Assembly (NCBI GenBank): GCA_017451025.1
Contig: JAFSSM010000008.1
Span: forward strand, 1-64,000
Direction: 5' to 3'
From: Synergistaceae bacterium
GTDB taxonomy: Bacteria > Synergistota > Synergistia > Synergistales > Aminobacteriaceae
Length of the DNA stretch: 64,000 nucleotides
Positions 63,210 to 64,000 of this stretch are shown here, piece after piece. Numbering within the stretch: position 1 is the first letter of the stretch; each line of letters opens with the position of its first letter. Below the pieces are notes generated by a model, which was not told the origin of the DNA, ran no database searches, and saw only the letters and a program-made list of their open reading frames with translations. The position numbers and the translations under genes were made by a program.

Positions 63210-64000
63210 GATTCCTTCCTGCCTCTCAAGTACACGAACCAGTAGACAGCCCCGACAAACCCTGCACCTCCCGCGATATTCCCCAGCGTTACCGGAATTA
63301 TGCTGCGCGTAAACATTGAGTACCAGTTCAGAGAGTCTATTGCGGCCTGGCTCACTCCAAGCTCAACGGCTTTTGCGGCGTATGTGCACTTGGCCAGAAT
63401 ACCCGCAGGAATGTAATACATGTTGGCGATGCTGTGCTCGAACCCTGACGCTATGAACACCCACACAGGGAAAAATGCCAGCACCGCCTTGCTGATGCCG
63501 TCCTTTGCGCCGAAAGATGACCACACAGCCAGACACACCAGCCAGTTGCACAGCACTCCTAGCACAAATGCCCTGCCGAATGACAGGCTGATTTTTCCAG
63601 CCGCCGCCTTTATCGTGAATCCGCCTAACAGTCCTCCAGTTGTGTCGAGCTGTCCTGACCACGAGATGAGAATTGCCGCGAGAACTCCTCCTGCTAAATT
63701 CCCGATGTAGACTGCCAGCCATGAACGCAACAGCTGAAACAGAGTGATTTTGCGCTCAAAAAGTGCAGCGGACATCAAGCAGTTGCCGGTAAAAAGTTCT
63801 GCTCCTGCGGTCAGCACAAGAATCAGCCCTGCAGGAAAAATTAACCCTGCAATGAATTTTGCTGTGCCTGCATCGCTTATCGTGTGGGTTGCGAAATTTG
63901 CGGCCTGTGCTCCGAACGCAATAAACACTCCCGCTAAAACTCCAAGCACAAACTGGTTAATTGCTGGCAGTTCCGCTTTCTTCACTCCCGCTTTAACGGT
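63206..64000 (-). CDS. Formate/nitrite transporter (FNT) family channel, 5' end cut by the window
   Basis: At least 264 residues with six membrane helices. FNT marks: GAELFTGNCLM, and GFEHSIANMYYIPAG in the second half. The open frame continues to the window end (the codons before GTG 63985 read TVKAG, typical of the FNT N-terminus), so the start is outside. It moves formate, nitrite or a similar small anion. The stop overlaps the helicase stop by 4 bases, tail to tail. Confidence 0.92.
   Translation of the reverse strand, partial: TVKAGVKKAELPAINQFVLGVLAGVFIAFGAQAANFATHTISDAGTAKFIAGLIFPAGLILVLTAGAELFTGNCLMSAALFERKITLFQLLRSWLAVYIGNLAGGVLAAILISWSGQLDTTGGLLGGFTIKAAAGKISLSFGRAFVLGVLCNWLVCLAVWSSFGAKDGISKAVLAFFPVWVFIASGFEHSIANMYYIPAGILAKCTYAAKAVELGVSQAAIDSLNWYSMFTRSIIPVTLGNIAGGAGFVGAVYWFVYLRGRKES

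Overview
The window looks like a chromosomal segment of a member of the Synergistota. The best direct clue is a C-terminal sorting signal on two secreted proteins (ends at 27951 and 41709): a glycine run, an invariant Cys, a hydrophobic stretch and a basic tail. This matches the family known as Synerg-CTERM. Gene density is high, genes often overlap by 4-30 bases, and there are no rRNA genes, insertion sequences, CRISPR arrays or phage genes. No stretch longer than 300 bases lacks a gene.

Layout. 1-345: a tRNA cluster (partial tRNA, Asp, Phe, Gly) with its terminator. 423-7583: a lipoprotein gene, a minus-strand operon of small membrane proteins plus an AAA+ ATPase behind a promoter with a G8 tract, and a 1392-residue RecQ-like/UvrD/nuclease fusion. 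7665-10980: the complete dTDP-L-rhamnose operon (rfbA-D-C-B as transcribed). 11021-13706: tRNA-Leu, and purC-purF followed by a toxin-antitoxin pair whose antitoxin starts inside purF. 13741-20051: a small membrane protein, a secreted papain-like protease with Ig-like repeats, a frameshifted glycosyltransferase-like gene, and a peroxidase-thioredoxin pair. 20091-24322: a defence cluster with a broken YafQ-type toxin, its antitoxin and a single-chain restriction-modification enzyme.

24408-32601: NAD(P)HX epimerase, a Synerg-CTERM surface protein, the asd-hom-lysC operon of the aspartate pathway, and a secreted nucleoside hydrolase. 32773-35821: an unusual one-piece transporter (TctC-type binding protein fused to a CitMHS-type permease) and a methyltransferase. 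35946-47493: three exported M48 metalloproteases around a 1502-residue Synerg-CTERM protein, then a TPR-like protein, a Lon-family protease and endonuclease III. 47555-53655: a disrupted membrane sulfatase/phosphotransferase gene, dgkA, an enlarged ligA and lysS. 53803-59073: a secreted unknown, azlC-azlD, ctsR-clpC without mcsA/mcsB, and zapA with a coiled-coil partner. 59176-64000: trmFO, cobJ, the RNase P RNA, a Ski2-like helicase and a partial FNT channel.

Four genes carry a single-base-type reading-frame break (near 2702, 18620, 20215 and 48297). They are either recent decay, phase variation or sequence errors; raw reads are needed to decide. The most novel elements are the binding-protein/permease fusion, the helicase-nuclease fusion with a degenerate RecQ module, the G8-tract promoter of the AAA+ operon, and the M48/Synerg-CTERM locus.
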